DNA of 64,000 nt, from the NCBI RefSeq assembly GCF_003966955.1, contig NZ_AP019367.1:744001-808000 (forward strand), in the 5' to 3' direction. Made by a program: the position numbers and the translations under genes. Below are positions 26,312 to 35,849 of this stretch, one piece after another. The stretch is from Parolsenella catena. Its GTDB lineage: Bacteria; Actinomycetota; Coriobacteriia; Coriobacteriales; Atopobiaceae. Below the pieces are notes generated by a model. That model had not been told where the DNA came from and did not search any database. It saw only the letters and a list, made by a program, of their open reading frames with translations. Position 1 is the stretch's first letter; the number at the start of each line of letters is the position of its first letter.

Positions 26312-27868
26312 ATGGCAAACAGGTTCGGCGGCGGAAAGGCCGTGAAGGGAAAGCATGCGGCGGGAGCCCATGCCGCTGGTCAGGTTTTTGCCGATCAGGG
26401 AGACGGCGGAGACGCCCAGAAGGGGAGCGCCGGCAAGGTCGCCCTCATCGTGGCGGGTGTCATCGTCGGCCTTGTCGCACTCGTCTACCTGCTCGGCGCC
26501 CTCGCGTTCTCGTTCGTCTTCATGCCCGGAACGACGCTTGACGGCGCCGACGTCTCGCTCAAGTTCGCCTCCGAGGTGGCCGCGGACAAGGCGTCGGGCA
26601 TCTCCGCCTTCCAGTCTCAGGTCGTGGGCGACAACTTCAGCCTCACGGTGCGCGGCCAGGATGTTGACCTGGCGTTTGACAAGGACGCCTACGCGGGCGC
26701 CCTCATCGCGCAGCAGCATGCCTTCGCCTGGCCGCTTCACATTGCCGAGCACCACGAGCTTCAGGGCAGCAACGGCGCTACGTTTGACTCTGACAAGCTC
26801 ACCGAGCTTCTCGGGCCTGCCATCGACGAGTTCAACGCAAGCGCCACGCAGTCCACGAACGCCACGATCGCCTTTGACGAGACGACCCAGCAGTATGCCG
26901 TCGTGCCCGAGAAGGTTGGCACGGCCCTTGACCGCGACGCCACGATCGAGGCCGTGGGCGAGGGGCTCCGGGGCCTCTCTCGCAGGATCGCGCTGGATGA
27001 CACCTGCCTCTCCCAGCCCACGGTGACCTCGGATGACGCGTCGCTCGCGACGGCCGCCCAGAACGCCAACCGCTTCATGACGGCAGACATCCCGCTCACG
27101 CTGAACGGGCAGGCGGCCGGCGAGGTCACGCGCGCCCAGATCTCCTCGTGGATCACGCTCGACGAGAACCTCAACGCCACGCTCGACGACGCCAAGCTCG
27201 GCGAGTGGCTCAAGTCCGAGGTCGCGGCCAAGTACGACACCCGCGGCGCCGCGCGCACCTACACGCGACCGGATGGCAAGGCGGTCACGGTCGACGCCAC
27301 CGGCTCCAACCACTGGGATGACGCCTACGGCTGGGTGACGGACGAGGAGGCGCTTGCGACGGCGCTCAAGCAGGCCGTCGAGGCGGGCTCCACGAGTGCC
27401 ATCGAGATTCCCACGAAGAGCACGGCCCAGGCCGCCCCCGACGCCGGCCTCAAGGACTGGGGCAACCGCTACATCGACATCGACCTGGCCGAGCAGCACG
27501 TCCGCATGTACGACGACTCGGGCGCCCTCGTCTGGGAGAGCGACTGCGTCACCGGCGACCACGCGCAGGGCCATGACACCCCCGTGGGCGTCTACACCCT
27601 CAACGGCTATCGCGCCTCCGGAAACGTCGAGCTCCGCGGCACCATCGACCCGGCCACCAACGAGCCCGAGTACATCAGCCACGTGGGCTACTGGATGCCG
27701 TTCATCGGCAACTCCTGGGCCCTGCACGACGCCAACTGGCGCAGCCGCTTCGGTGGCGACATCTACCAGTACGCGGGCAGCCACGGATGCGTGAACCTCC
27801 CCGCCGACAAGGCCAAGGAGCTGTTCGGCCTATGTAAGGTAGGCGACGTCGTCGTCGTCCACAACTAG
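26312..27868 (+). CDS. Membrane-anchored L,D-transpeptidase (YkuD domain)
   Basis: A 518-residue protein. A short cytoplasmic start is followed by a transmembrane segment at about residues 44-70, two putative peptidoglycan-binding repeats (PF12229-like) at about residues 75-350, and a C-terminal YkuD domain. The catalytic motif contains LHDANW and SHGCVNLP with C493. It would form 3-3 cross-links in peptidoglycan or attach proteins to it, outside the cell. The ATG follows GGGGGATGTC. A penicillin-resistant cross-linking route is typical for the family but not shown here. Confidence 0.92.
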   Translation: MANRFGGGKAVKGKHAAGAHAAGQVFADQGDGGDAQKGSAGKVALIVAGVIVGLVALVYLLGALAFSFVFMPGTTLDGADVSLKFASEVAADKASGISAFQSQVVGDNFSLTVRGQDVDLAFDKDAYAGALIAQQHAFAWPLHIAEHHELQGSNGATFDSDKLTELLGPAIDEFNASATQSTNATIAFDETTQQYAVVPEKVGTALDRDATIEAVGEGLRGLSRRIALDDTCLSQPTVTSDDASLATAAQNANRFMTADIPLTLNGQAAGEVTRAQISSWITLDENLNATLDDAKLGEWLKSEVAAKYDTRGAARTYTRPDGKAVTVDATGSNHWDDAYGWVTDEEALATALKQAVEAGSTSAIEIPTKSTAQAAPDAGLKDWGNRYIDIDLAEQHVRMYDDSGALVWESDCVTGDHAQGHDTPVGVYTLNGYRASGNVELRGTIDPATNEPEYISHVGYWMPFIGNSWALHDANWRSRFGGDIYQYAGSHGCVNLPADKAKELFGLCKVGDVVVVHN

Positions 27869-28024
27869 CGGCCTCGCGCCCGTTTCTGCGCCCGTCCGCG
27901 CGAGTGGGCGGGCGTTTCTCTGCGTGCAGAAGTTGACCATTTAATCGTGTACATCTCATGGCTTTCTCGCGTCTGGCGCATCTGGGTCTACGATGGCAGG
28001 ACGACCGTGAGCGGAAGGGGCGCC

Positions 28025-29932
28025 ATGACACCTGCCATGCACGATGACCAACGCGTGAAGTACCTCATGCTTCTGTCCGAGAAGTTCCCGACATGCCAGG
28101 CCGTCTACACCGAGGTGATCAACCTCGAGGCCATTCTCAACCTGCCCAAGGCAACCGAGCACTTCATCTCCGACGTCCACGGGGACTGCGAGCAGTTCGA
28201 CCACATCATCAACAACTGCTCGGGCGTCATCCGCGAGCGCGTGCGCTCGGTGTTTCGCCACAGGCTCACACCGGGAGAGCAGGCCGAGCTCTGCACGCTC
28301 ATCTACTACCCGGACGAGAAGCTCGGGCGCATGGCCGAGGCCCATCTTGACACGCCCGCGTGGTACCGGGAGTCGCTCGGCCGCCTTATCGAGCTCGCCC
28401 GCTATCTGTCAGACGCCTACACCCGCTCCAAGGTGCGCAAGGCGATGCCCGTCTCCTACGCCTACATCATCGACGAGCTTCTCCACGCGAGCCCGGGCGA
28501 GGCGTCGAGTCGGGCCGCCTACCACGCGCGCATCGTCGACTCCATCATCGAGACGGGCAGCGTGTGCGACTTCATCCGCAGCCTCGCCGCGCTCATCAAG
28601 CGGCTGGCTGTAGACCACGTGCACGTCGTGGGAGACCTCTATGACCGAGGCGCCCATGGCGACGCCGTCATCGACAGGCTCATGGCCTACCACTCGCTCG
28701 ACATCCAGTGGGGCAACCACGACATCTGCTGGATGGGCGCGGCGGCCGGCTCCGAGGCGTGCGTGGCCACGGTCGTGCGCAACTGCGTCCACTATCAGAC
28801 GCTCGACATCCTCGAGGGCTCCTATGGCATCTCCCTGAGAGAGCTCGCCCTCTTTGCTGAGAAGACCTATGCGGAGCAGGACGTGCTCTCCGCCTGCGAG
28901 AAGGCCATCACCGTCATCATGCTCAAGGTCTCCGGCCAGCTTATCTCGCGCCATCCCGAGTTCGACATGGCAGACCGCCTCCTGCTGGGTGGCGTCGACG
29001 CCTCCGCGGGCACCGTCCGGATCGGCGGGCGGAGCTACGAGCTTGTCACGCGTGACTTCCCGACGCTCGAGCCGTCCCGTCCCTACGAGCTCACGGACGA
29101 GGAGCGTCGTGTCTTGGACGGACTCGTGGAGAGCTTCACCCACAGCCGCAGGCTGCGCCGCCACGTGGACTTCCTGTACGAGAAGGGCTCAGTCTACCTC
29201 GCGTACAACAACAACCTGCTGTTCCATGGCTGCGTTCCCATGCGAGCAGACGGGAGCTTCCGGCCTATCCGCGTGGGAGGCCGCCACATTGCCGGAAGGG
29301 CCTACCTCGACGCCTGCGACCGCATGGCGCGCATCGCCTGGCACGAGCGCACGCCCGAGGCCCTCGATTGGATGTGGTACCTGTGGTGCGGCCTGGGGTC
29401 GCCCCTGAGCGGCCGCACGATGAAGACGTTCGAGCGCACGTTCGTCGCCGATCGCTCAGCGTGGGCCGAGGAGCAGGACCCCTACTTCGAGCTGACGTGC
29501 GAGCCTGGCGCCTGCGAGCACGTGCTGGCCGAGTTCGGCCTGTCCGGGCCCGCTTCCCACATCATCAACGGGCACACGCCGGTGGCGCGCGCGAGTGGCG
29601 AGAGCCCCGTGCGCGGCGGGGGCAGGCGCCTCGTCATCGACGGGGGCTTCTGCCGTGCCTATCACTCCAGGACCGGGATCGCAGGCTACACGCTCATCGT
29701 CGATGCCCAGGGCATGCGCATCAAGGCGCACCGGCCATACGGGGCCATCGGTGACGTCGTGGCCGACCGAGGCGACATCTTCTCAGACGACGACCAGCTC
29801 GAGGTGAACGAGCGCCCCCTCATCGTGGCCGACACCGACACCGGTGCCCATATCCGCGCCCAGATAGACGACCTCACGGCCCTGCTCGACGCCTATCGCA
29901 CGGGAGACTTGCCCGAGCGGGGGAGAGCATAG
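28025..29932 (+). CDS. fbp: Fructose-1,6-bisphosphatase, class III
   Basis: A 635-residue protein, matching the long Firmicutes-type FBPase. The calcineurin-like metal motifs are D50-VHGD, GDLYDRGAHGD and WGNHDICW, with a later NGHTPV. It converts fructose 1,6-bisphosphate to fructose 6-phosphate in gluconeogenesis. The ATG at 28025 follows GGAAGGGGCGCC; an upstream in-frame ATG at 27947 is rejected. It fits with pckA in this window as a gluconeogenic capacity. The ftsH start is 111 bases downstream. Confidence 0.94.
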   Translation: MTPAMHDDQRVKYLMLLSEKFPTCQAVYTEVINLEAILNLPKATEHFISDVHGDCEQFDHIINNCSGVIRERVRSVFRHRLTPGEQAELCTLIYYPDEKLGRMAEAHLDTPAWYRESLGRLIELARYLSDAYTRSKVRKAMPVSYAYIIDELLHASPGEASSRAAYHARIVDSIIETGSVCDFIRSLAALIKRLAVDHVHVVGDLYDRGAHGDAVIDRLMAYHSLDIQWGNHDICWMGAAAGSEACVATVVRNCVHYQTLDILEGSYGISLRELALFAEKTYAEQDVLSACEKAITVIMLKVSGQLISRHPEFDMADRLLLGGVDASAGTVRIGGRSYELVTRDFPTLEPSRPYELTDEERRVLDGLVESFTHSRRLRRHVDFLYEKGSVYLAYNNNLLFHGCVPMRADGSFRPIRVGGRHIAGRAYLDACDRMARIAWHERTPEALDWMWYLWCGLGSPLSGRTMKTFERTFVADRSAWAEEQDPYFELTCEPGACEHVLAEFGLSGPASHIINGHTPVARASGESPVRGGGRRLVIDGGFCRAYHSRTGIAGYTLIVDAQGMRIKAHRPYGAIGDVVADRGDIFSDDDQLEVNERPLIVADTDTGAHIRAQIDDLTALLDAYRTGDLPERGRA

Positions 29933-30043
29933 GGTTTTCCGGAGAGCTGTAATTCGGAACGTCCCTTGGGTATCCTTGGCAGTACAAGAACCCAGAGGGC
30001 TCGCTGTCTGCGGGTCTGCGGGCTCACGACGCAAGGACAGGGA

Positions 30044-31933
30044 ATGGACAACAAGAAGAAACGACAGTCGATGATCTTGTACGCGATCATCGCGATCGCG
30101 GCCATCGTCGCGCTCAACTCGGTCGTGTACCCGAGTATCGAGCGCGCCACGGTCAAGGACGTCTCCTACAGCGAGTTCATCGACATGGTCGATGACGACA
30201 AGGTGGGTGAGGTCTCGCTCGACACTGGCTCGGGCAAGATCACGTTCACCTCCAAGGACGACTCCTCGGTGACGTATCGCACGAACGAGTGGCCTAGCGA
30301 CGACTCGCTCTCCGAGCGCCTCAACAAGCACGGGGTGACCTACTCAGCCCAGATCGCTGACCAGAGCTCCGGTCTTTGGACCTACATGCTGCTCGTCTAC
30401 GGCGTGCCCATCCTGCTTGCCATTGCGGGCGGCATCTGGCTCAACCGCCGCATGAAGAAGGCCATGGGCGGCGACGGTCCCTCCATGAACTTCGGTGGCG
30501 GCGGCTTTGGCATGGGCGGCGGCCTTGGCAAGAGTCACGCCAAGGAGGTCAAGGGCGAGGAGACGGGCGTGCGCTTCGCCGACGTCGCCGGCCAAGACGA
30601 GGCCAAGGAGTCGCTGCAGGAGATCGTCGGCTTCCTCAAGAACCCCGAGAAGTACAACGAGATCGGCGCCCGCTGCCCGCGCGGCGCGCTGCTCGTGGGC
30701 CCTCCGGGCACGGGCAAGACGCTGCTTGCGAAGGCCGTCGCCGGAGAGGCCGGCGTGCCGTTCTTCCAGATTGCCGGCTCCGAGTTCGTCGAGATGTTCG
30801 TCGGACGTGGCGCCGCGAAGGTGCGAGACCTGTTCAAGCAGGCCAAGGAGAAGGCCCCCTGCATCATCTTCATCGATGAGATCGACGCCGTGGGCAAGAA
30901 GCGTGACGGGTCGCTCAACTCCAACGACGAGCGCGAGCAGACGCTCAACCAGCTGCTGTCCGAGATGGATGGTTTCGACAACCAGAAGGGCATCGTCGTG
31001 CTCGCGGCAACGAACCGCCCCGAGTCGCTCGACCAGGCGCTGCTGCGCCCGGGCCGCTTCGACCGCCGCATCCTCGTCGAGCTCCCTGACCTCGCCGGCC
31101 GTGAGGCCATCCTCAAGATCCACGCCAACGACGTCAAGATGGAGCCCGGCAACGACCTCGGCGTCATCGCCCGCTCGACGCCCGGCGCCTCCGGCGCTGA
31201 CCTCGCGAACATCATCAACGAGAGCGCCCTGCGCGCCGTTCGTTTCGGTCGCAAGCGCGTGAGCCAGGAGGACCTCGTCGAGTCCGTCGACGTCGTCATC
31301 GCCGGCGAGAAGAAGAAGTCCACGGTCCTGTCCGAGCACGAGAAGGAGGTCGTCTCCTACCACGAGACCGGTCACGCCATCGTCGCCGCCGCCCAGAAGG
31401 GCTCCGCGCCCGTCTCGAAGATCACGATCGTGCCCCGCACGAGCGGAGCGCTCGGCTTCACGATGCAGGTCGAGGAGGACGAGCACTTCCTCACGACGCG
31501 CCAGGAGGCCAAGAACAAGATCGCCGTGCTGTGCGGCGGCCGCGCCGCCGAGGAGCTCATCTTCGGCGAGATGACCACCGGTGCGAGCAACGACATTGAG
31601 AAGGCCACGAGCATCGCGCGCGCCATGGTGACCCAGTACGGCATGTCCGACAAGTTCGGCATGGTGGCACTCGGCCAGCAGCGCAACCGCTACCTCGGTG
31701 GCGGCGCCGAGCTCACGTGCTCGGAGGGCACCGCTCAGCAGATCGACGCAGAGGTCCAGCGTCTCGTCGAGGAGGGCCACCAGCAGGCCGTCGACACGCT
31801 CAAGGCCCATCGCTTCAAGCTGCATGAGATCGCCCACTACCTCCAGAAGAAGGAGACGATCACGGGTGACGAGTTCATGAACATGCTCACCCGTGACGAC
31901 GGGTTCGCGCCCACGCTGCCTAAGACGCAGTAG
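30044..31933 (+). CDS. ftsH: ATP-dependent zinc metalloprotease FtsH
   Basis: A 629-residue protein. Two transmembrane segments (about 8-30 and 108-130) bracket an extracytoplasmic domain. The AAA module has Walker A GPPGTGKT (about 219), Walker B IIFIDEID and the SRH region [19 protein letters not shown]. The protease domain has the zinc motif HETGH (about 440). It degrades membrane and short-lived cytosolic proteins. A glycine-rich stretch ([13 protein letters not shown]) precedes the AAA domain. The start follows AAGGACAGGGA. The usual neighbours tilS and hpt are absent here. Confidence 0.96.
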   Translation: MDNKKKRQSMILYAIIAIAAIVALNSVVYPSIERATVKDVSYSEFIDMVDDDKVGEVSLDTGSGKITFTSKDDSSVTYRTNEWPSDDSLSERLNKHGVTYSAQIADQSSGLWTYMLLVYGVPILLAIAGGIWLNRRMKKAMGGDGPSMNFGGGGFGMGGGLGKSHAKEVKGEETGVRFADVAGQDEAKESLQEIVGFLKNPEKYNEIGARCPRGALLVGPPGTGKTLLAKAVAGEAGVPFFQIAGSEFVEMFVGRGAAKVRDLFKQAKEKAPCIIFIDEIDAVGKKRDGSLNSNDEREQTLNQLLSEMDGFDNQKGIVVLAATNRPESLDQALLRPGRFDRRILVELPDLAGREAILKIHANDVKMEPGNDLGVIARSTPGASGADLANIINESALRAVRFGRKRVSQEDLVESVDVVIAGEKKKSTVLSEHEKEVVSYHETGHAIVAAAQKGSAPVSKITIVPRTSGALGFTMQVEEDEHFLTTRQEAKNKIAVLCGGRAAEELIFGEMTTGASNDIEKATSIARAMVTQYGMSDKFGMVALGQQRNRYLGGGAELTCSEGTAQQIDAEVQRLVEEGHQQAVDTLKAHRFKLHEIAHYLQKKETITGDEFMNMLTRDDGFAPTLPKTQ

Positions 31934-31950
31934 GGGATTCGTTCTCGCCG

Positions 31951-32049
31951 GGGCCCTGGGGTTCTCTTCGGACGTCCTCGCAGGGGAGGTTGCCTTGATG
32001 AATGAGGCAGCTGGCTGCTGCGGATTGTCTCCTGAGGACCCCAGGGCCC
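31951..32049 (+). other. Long-range hairpin after ftsH
   Basis: GGGCCCTGGGGT (31951-31962) is perfectly complementary to 32038-32049, enclosing 75 bases. The arms extend with a mismatch (TCTC/GAGG). No T-run follows. The stretch to 32191 shows no gene; it could be an ftsH 3' element or an unrecognised structured RNA. Confidence 0.5.
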
Positions 32050-32191
32050 TATCTGTTGGGGGGTCTCTTCGCTCGATTGAGCCGGGCGCGAGACCATCGC
32101 GCTGGCTCGCGGGCTGGGTGGGGATTGATGCGAGTTTGCGTTGGGCTGGGACGTTTTCGTCGTTCAGTGCTACCATAGGCGCTCGAAAAGC

Positions 32192-32456
32192 TGTGATGGG
32201 GACGAGTAGCCCGGTCACGCGGTCACAAGCGAGCGGGGTTGGTGTGAGCCCGCGGCCGCGCCCAGGCGAATATCACCCCGGAGCCTTGGCCCGAACGGGC
32301 GCGCAAGCGCCCCAGTAGACGCCAACGGGAGCGGCCACCGTCATGGGCCAGCCGAGTAAGGCGAGATTCTCGCCCGCTGGGTGGTTAGCGAATCGTCGCG
32401 GCAGATGCCGCATCCATGGCGCTTCGTCCCGGCGGTCGGGGCGGGCGCTTTTTTCG
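32192..32456 (+). promoter_or_regulatory. T-box riboswitch (isoleucine) with terminator, upstream of ileS
   Basis: Recognised from several elements in the right order. They are a Stem I opening GGGGACGAGTAG (32198-32209), a GGTGTGAGCC segment (32241-32250), a specifier context GAATATCACCCCGG with ATC (32272-32274) as the isoleucine codon, AGTAGACGCCAACGGGA (32314-32330), and a T-box core CTGGGTGGTTAGCG (32377-32390). Last comes a terminator whose 5' side includes TTCGTCCCGG and whose stem ends in GCGGGCGC with six T (32449-32454). Uncharged tRNA-Ile should stabilise the antiterminator and switch on ileS. The core deviates from the common GGGTGGTACCGCG, as in some actinobacterial examples. Together with the upstream hairpin this accounts for the 610-base gap. 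Confidence 0.88.
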
Positions 32457-32543
32457 TGCGCCGACGGGCCGTGTGTGGCCCGCGCGGCAAGCGGGCGCTC
32501 GGCGGATGCGGGGGAGGGACCCCGCGAAAGGAGCGGCAAGGCA

Positions 32544-35363
32544 TTGGCAAACGAGTACAAGAAGACGATGAACCTCCCGTCCACGAGCTTCCCGATGAGG
32601 GCAAGCCTCGCGACGCGCGAGCCCGAGCGCCTCAAGGTCTGGCGCGAGAACAACGTCTACGAGATGGTGCGCAAGAAGAACGCCGGCCACGACAAGTTCG
32701 TGCTGCATGACGGCCCCCCGTACGCCAACGGCCCCATCCACATCGGCCACGCCATGAACAAGGTGTCCAAGGACATCATCAACCGCTACTGGATGATGCA
32801 GGGCCGCGACGTCCCCTACGTCCCCGGCTGGGACTGCCACGGCCAGCCCATCGAGCACAAGGTCGAGGAGAAGGTCGGCACCAAGAAGTTCAACGAGATG
32901 CCCGCCGCCGAGATTCGCGAGATGTGCAACAAGTTCGCCGTCGAGAACATCGAGCTCCAGAAGTCGGGCTTTCGTCGCCTGGGCGTCCTCGGCGACTGGG
33001 ACCACCCCTACCTCACGCTCTACCACCAGCATGACGCCGCCGACATCGAGGTCTTCAAGGCCATGTTCGACAAGGGCATGGTCTACCGCGGCCACAAGCC
33101 CGTGCACTGGTGCACGCACTGCCACACGGCCCTCGCCGAGGCAGAGATCGAGTATGGCGACGAGGTCAGCCCCGCCATCTTCGTGCGCTTCGAGATGACG
33201 ACGACCCCGGCGGGCCTCGAGGACTGGGCCGGCAAGCTGTTCGTGGACATCTGGACGACCACCCCGTGGACCCTTCCCGCGGACGACGCCGTCATTCTGC
33301 ACCCGGAGGCCACCTACGTCGCCGTCAAGCACGATGGCGCCGCCGAGCTCATGGCCGAGGCGCTTGTCGCGCGTGACTGCGAGAAGTTCGGCTACGGCGA
33401 GCCCGAGCTCGTCTGCGGCGCGGATGGCGAGCCTTGGCGCATGACGGGCGAGCAGCTCTGCCACAACAAGTACAAGCAGCCGATCTTTGGCGACCAGGGC
33501 GTCGAGGGCGAGTTCATCTACGCCGACTACGTCACGCTCGACGACGGCACGGGCATCGTCCACGCCGCGCCCGGCCACGGCGTCGACGACTACAACGCCG
33601 GCTCCAAGTTCGGCATCCCCGTGGTCATGCCCGTCGACGACGACGGCCGCTTCTACGTGGGTGACGAGATGGGCACGGGTGGCCCGTGGTCTGGCATGGA
33701 GGTCAACGAGGCCAACCCCAAGATCATCGAGTGGCTCGGTGAGCGCGGCATGCTCATCCTGCACGAGGACATCAACCACAGCTACCCGCACTGCTGGCGC
33801 TGCCACCAGCCCGTCCTGTTCCGCGCCACCGACCAGTGGTTCATCTCCATGGACAAGACCGGCCTGCGCGCCGAGGCGCTCGACACGATCGAGAACAAGG
33901 TCGCGTGGTACCCCGAGCACGCCAAGAACCGCATTGGCGCCATGGTCGAGGGCCGTCCGGACTGGTGCATCTCGCGCCAGCGCAACTGGGGCGTGCCCAT
34001 CCCGAGCTTCACGTGCGAGGACTGCGGCGAGACCGTCGTGAACGATGCCACGCTCGACGCCGTCATCAAGCTCTTCCACGAGAAGGGCTCCGACGCCTGG
34101 TTCACCGACAAGCCCGAGGACTACCTGGGCGAGGCGTGCGTCTGCCCCAAGTGCGGAGGACACCACCTCAAGGCCGGCAAGGACATCCTCGACGTCTGGT
34201 GGGACTCTGGCGTCTCCTGGAAGGCCGTCTGCGAGTTCCGTGACGAGCTCCAGTACCCCGCCGACATGTATCTCGAGGGCTCCGACCAGCACCGCGGCTG
34301 GTTCCAGAGCTCGCTGCTCACCTCGCTTGGCGCCAACGACATCGCGCCGTACAAGGCCGTCGTCTCCCAGGGCTTCACGCTTGACGGCCAGGGCCGCAAG
34401 ATGAGCAAGTCGCTCGGCAACGTCATCGACCCCAACAAGGTCTGCGCCGAGATGGGCGCCGACATCCTGCGCCTGTGGGTGGCCTCAACCGACACGAGCC
34501 ACGATGTCGCCGTCGACCACGAGATCCTCGCCCGCACCTCCGACGCCTACCGCCGCTTCCGCAACACGTTCCGCTTCCTGCTCGGCGAGCTCGAGGGCCA
34601 GTTTGACCCCGAGCACGACCTCGTGCCCGTCGACGAGATGGAGCGCTATGACCTGCTCGTGCTCGCCCGTGCCTGCGACATGCACGAGAAGGTGAGCGAG
34701 GCCTACGCGGGATACCGCTTCTACCAGGTCTATCGCGCGCTGTACGACTTCGTGGTCACCGAGCTGTCCAACGGCTACCTCAACGCCACGAAGGACCGCA
34801 TGTACTGCGACGAGCCCGGCTCCAAGAGCCGTCGCAGCGCCCAGACGTGCTGGTACTACCTGCTCGAGATGCTGCTTCGCGACCTCCAGCCGATCCTGTC
34901 GTTCACGACCGACGAGGTCATGGCGCACCTGCCCGAGAGCGCCCGCGACGGCCAGACGTTCGCCGCGCTGCTCGACTGGTGGAGCGAGCCCCTCTCGCAC
35001 GATGAGGTCGCCAAGCTGCTGGACGAGTACAACGTGCTGCTCGAGGCCCGCGGCGCCTACACGAAGGCCAACGAGGCCGCGCTTGCCGCCGGCACTGTCT
35101 CCGAGAAGACGAGCCAGGCCACGCGCTGCGTGCTCACCCTGCCTGCCGAGCAGCTCGAGCTCGTGCGCGGCTCCGAGGCCATGCTCGCCGAGGCGTTCGT
35201 GTGCTCCGAGGTCGAGCTCGCCTGCGGCGACGAGCTCGCCTGCGAGGTGCTGCCCGCCCATGGCGAGAAGTGCCCGCGCTGCTGGAACTGGCGACCGCTC
35301 GGCGCGGATGGCCTGTGCTGCCGTTGCAGCCACGCCGTCGCCGCGGCCACCAAGGTGGAGTAG
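32544..35363 (+). CDS. ileS: Isoleucyl-tRNA synthetase
   Basis: A 939-residue class I synthetase. The signature motifs are H66-I-G-H69 and K619-M-S-K-S. The CP1 editing region lies between, and a C-terminal zinc site CPRCWNW...CCRC is present. The start is TTG 32544 (followed by ANEYKKTMNLP), preceded by AAAGGAG; the longer frame from 32343 would run through the T-box and is rejected. Expression is controlled by the T-box leader. The stop is 3 bases before lspA, so ileS, lspA and rluD form one operon. Confidence 0.96.
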   Translation: MANEYKKTMNLPSTSFPMRASLATREPERLKVWRENNVYEMVRKKNAGHDKFVLHDGPPYANGPIHIGHAMNKVSKDIINRYWMMQGRDVPYVPGWDCHGQPIEHKVEEKVGTKKFNEMPAAEIREMCNKFAVENIELQKSGFRRLGVLGDWDHPYLTLYHQHDAADIEVFKAMFDKGMVYRGHKPVHWCTHCHTALAEAEIEYGDEVSPAIFVRFEMTTTPAGLEDWAGKLFVDIWTTTPWTLPADDAVILHPEATYVAVKHDGAAELMAEALVARDCEKFGYGEPELVCGADGEPWRMTGEQLCHNKYKQPIFGDQGVEGEFIYADYVTLDDGTGIVHAAPGHGVDDYNAGSKFGIPVVMPVDDDGRFYVGDEMGTGGPWSGMEVNEANPKIIEWLGERGMLILHEDINHSYPHCWRCHQPVLFRATDQWFISMDKTGLRAEALDTIENKVAWYPEHAKNRIGAMVEGRPDWCISRQRNWGVPIPSFTCEDCGETVVNDATLDAVIKLFHEKGSDAWFTDKPEDYLGEACVCPKCGGHHLKAGKDILDVWWDSGVSWKAVCEFRDELQYPADMYLEGSDQHRGWFQSSLLTSLGANDIAPYKAVVSQGFTLDGQGRKMSKSLGNVIDPNKVCAEMGADILRLWVASTDTSHDVAVDHEILARTSDAYRRFRNTFRFLLGELEGQFDPEHDLVPVDEMERYDLLVLARACDMHEKVSEAYAGYRFYQVYRALYDFVVTELSNGYLNATKDRMYCDEPGSKSRRSAQTCWYYLLEMLLRDLQPILSFTTDEVMAHLPESARDGQTFAALLDWWSEPLSHDEVAKLLDEYNVLLEARGAYTKANEAALAAGTVSEKTSQATRCVLTLPAEQLELVRGSEAMLAEAFVCSEVELACGDELACEVLPAHGEKCPRCWNWRPLGADGLCCRCSHAVAAATKVE

Positions 35364-35366
35364 CCC

Positions 35367-35849
35367 GTGTCGGGCACTCGTCGCATTGCCGCGTTCGGCG
35401 GGGTCGCCGCGCTTGCCGTCGTGCTCGACCAGGTCTCGAAGGCCTGGGCGCGCATGGCGCTTGCCGGCGGCCCCGCGCCGCTCGTCCCCGGTGTGCTGGA
35501 CCTGTCGCTCGTCATGAACACGGGCGCGGCCTTCTCGATAGGCTCGGGCTCCACGTGGGTCTTCGTCATCCTCGCGCTCGTCATCTGCGCGGGGGCGGCC
35601 GTGTGGGTCGTCCGCGAGCGGCAGATGCCCGCGAGCGTCGCCGCCGCGCTGGGGGCCGTCGCCGGCGGCGGCATGGGCAACCTCATCGACCGCGTCGTTG
35701 CCAGGCAGGTGACGGACTTCCTTGCCACCACCTTCATCGACTTTCCCGTCTTCAATGTCGCCGACATCTTCGTGACCTGCGGCGTCGTTATCGCCCTCGT
35801 CCTGCTGTGGCGCTGGGACGCCGAGCGCGAGGGGGGAGACGAGGCGTGA
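35367..35849 (+). CDS. lspA: Lipoprotein signal peptidase (signal peptidase II)
   Basis: A 160-residue, four-helix membrane protein. The conserved blocks NTGAAFS, GNLIDRV and FNVADIFV contain the two catalytic Asp (D in NLIDR and in NVAD). It cleaves the signal peptide of lipoproteins after diacylglyceryl modification; several such lipoproteins are encoded in this window. The GTG start is 3 bases after ileS, and its stop overlaps the rluD GTG. Confidence 0.94.
   Translation: MSGTRRIAAFGGVAALAVVLDQVSKAWARMALAGGPAPLVPGVLDLSLVMNTGAAFSIGSGSTWVFVILALVICAGAAVWVVRERQMPASVAAALGAVAGGGMGNLIDRVVARQVTDFLATTFIDFPVFNVADIFVTCGVVIALVLLWRWDAEREGGDEA

Noticed and set aside
25277-27784. A minus-strand frame of 835 codons
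   Set aside because: Only the part from 25277 to 26170 is real (TrmH family). The rest is antisense to the L,D-transpeptidase gene and is a product of high-GC codon bias.
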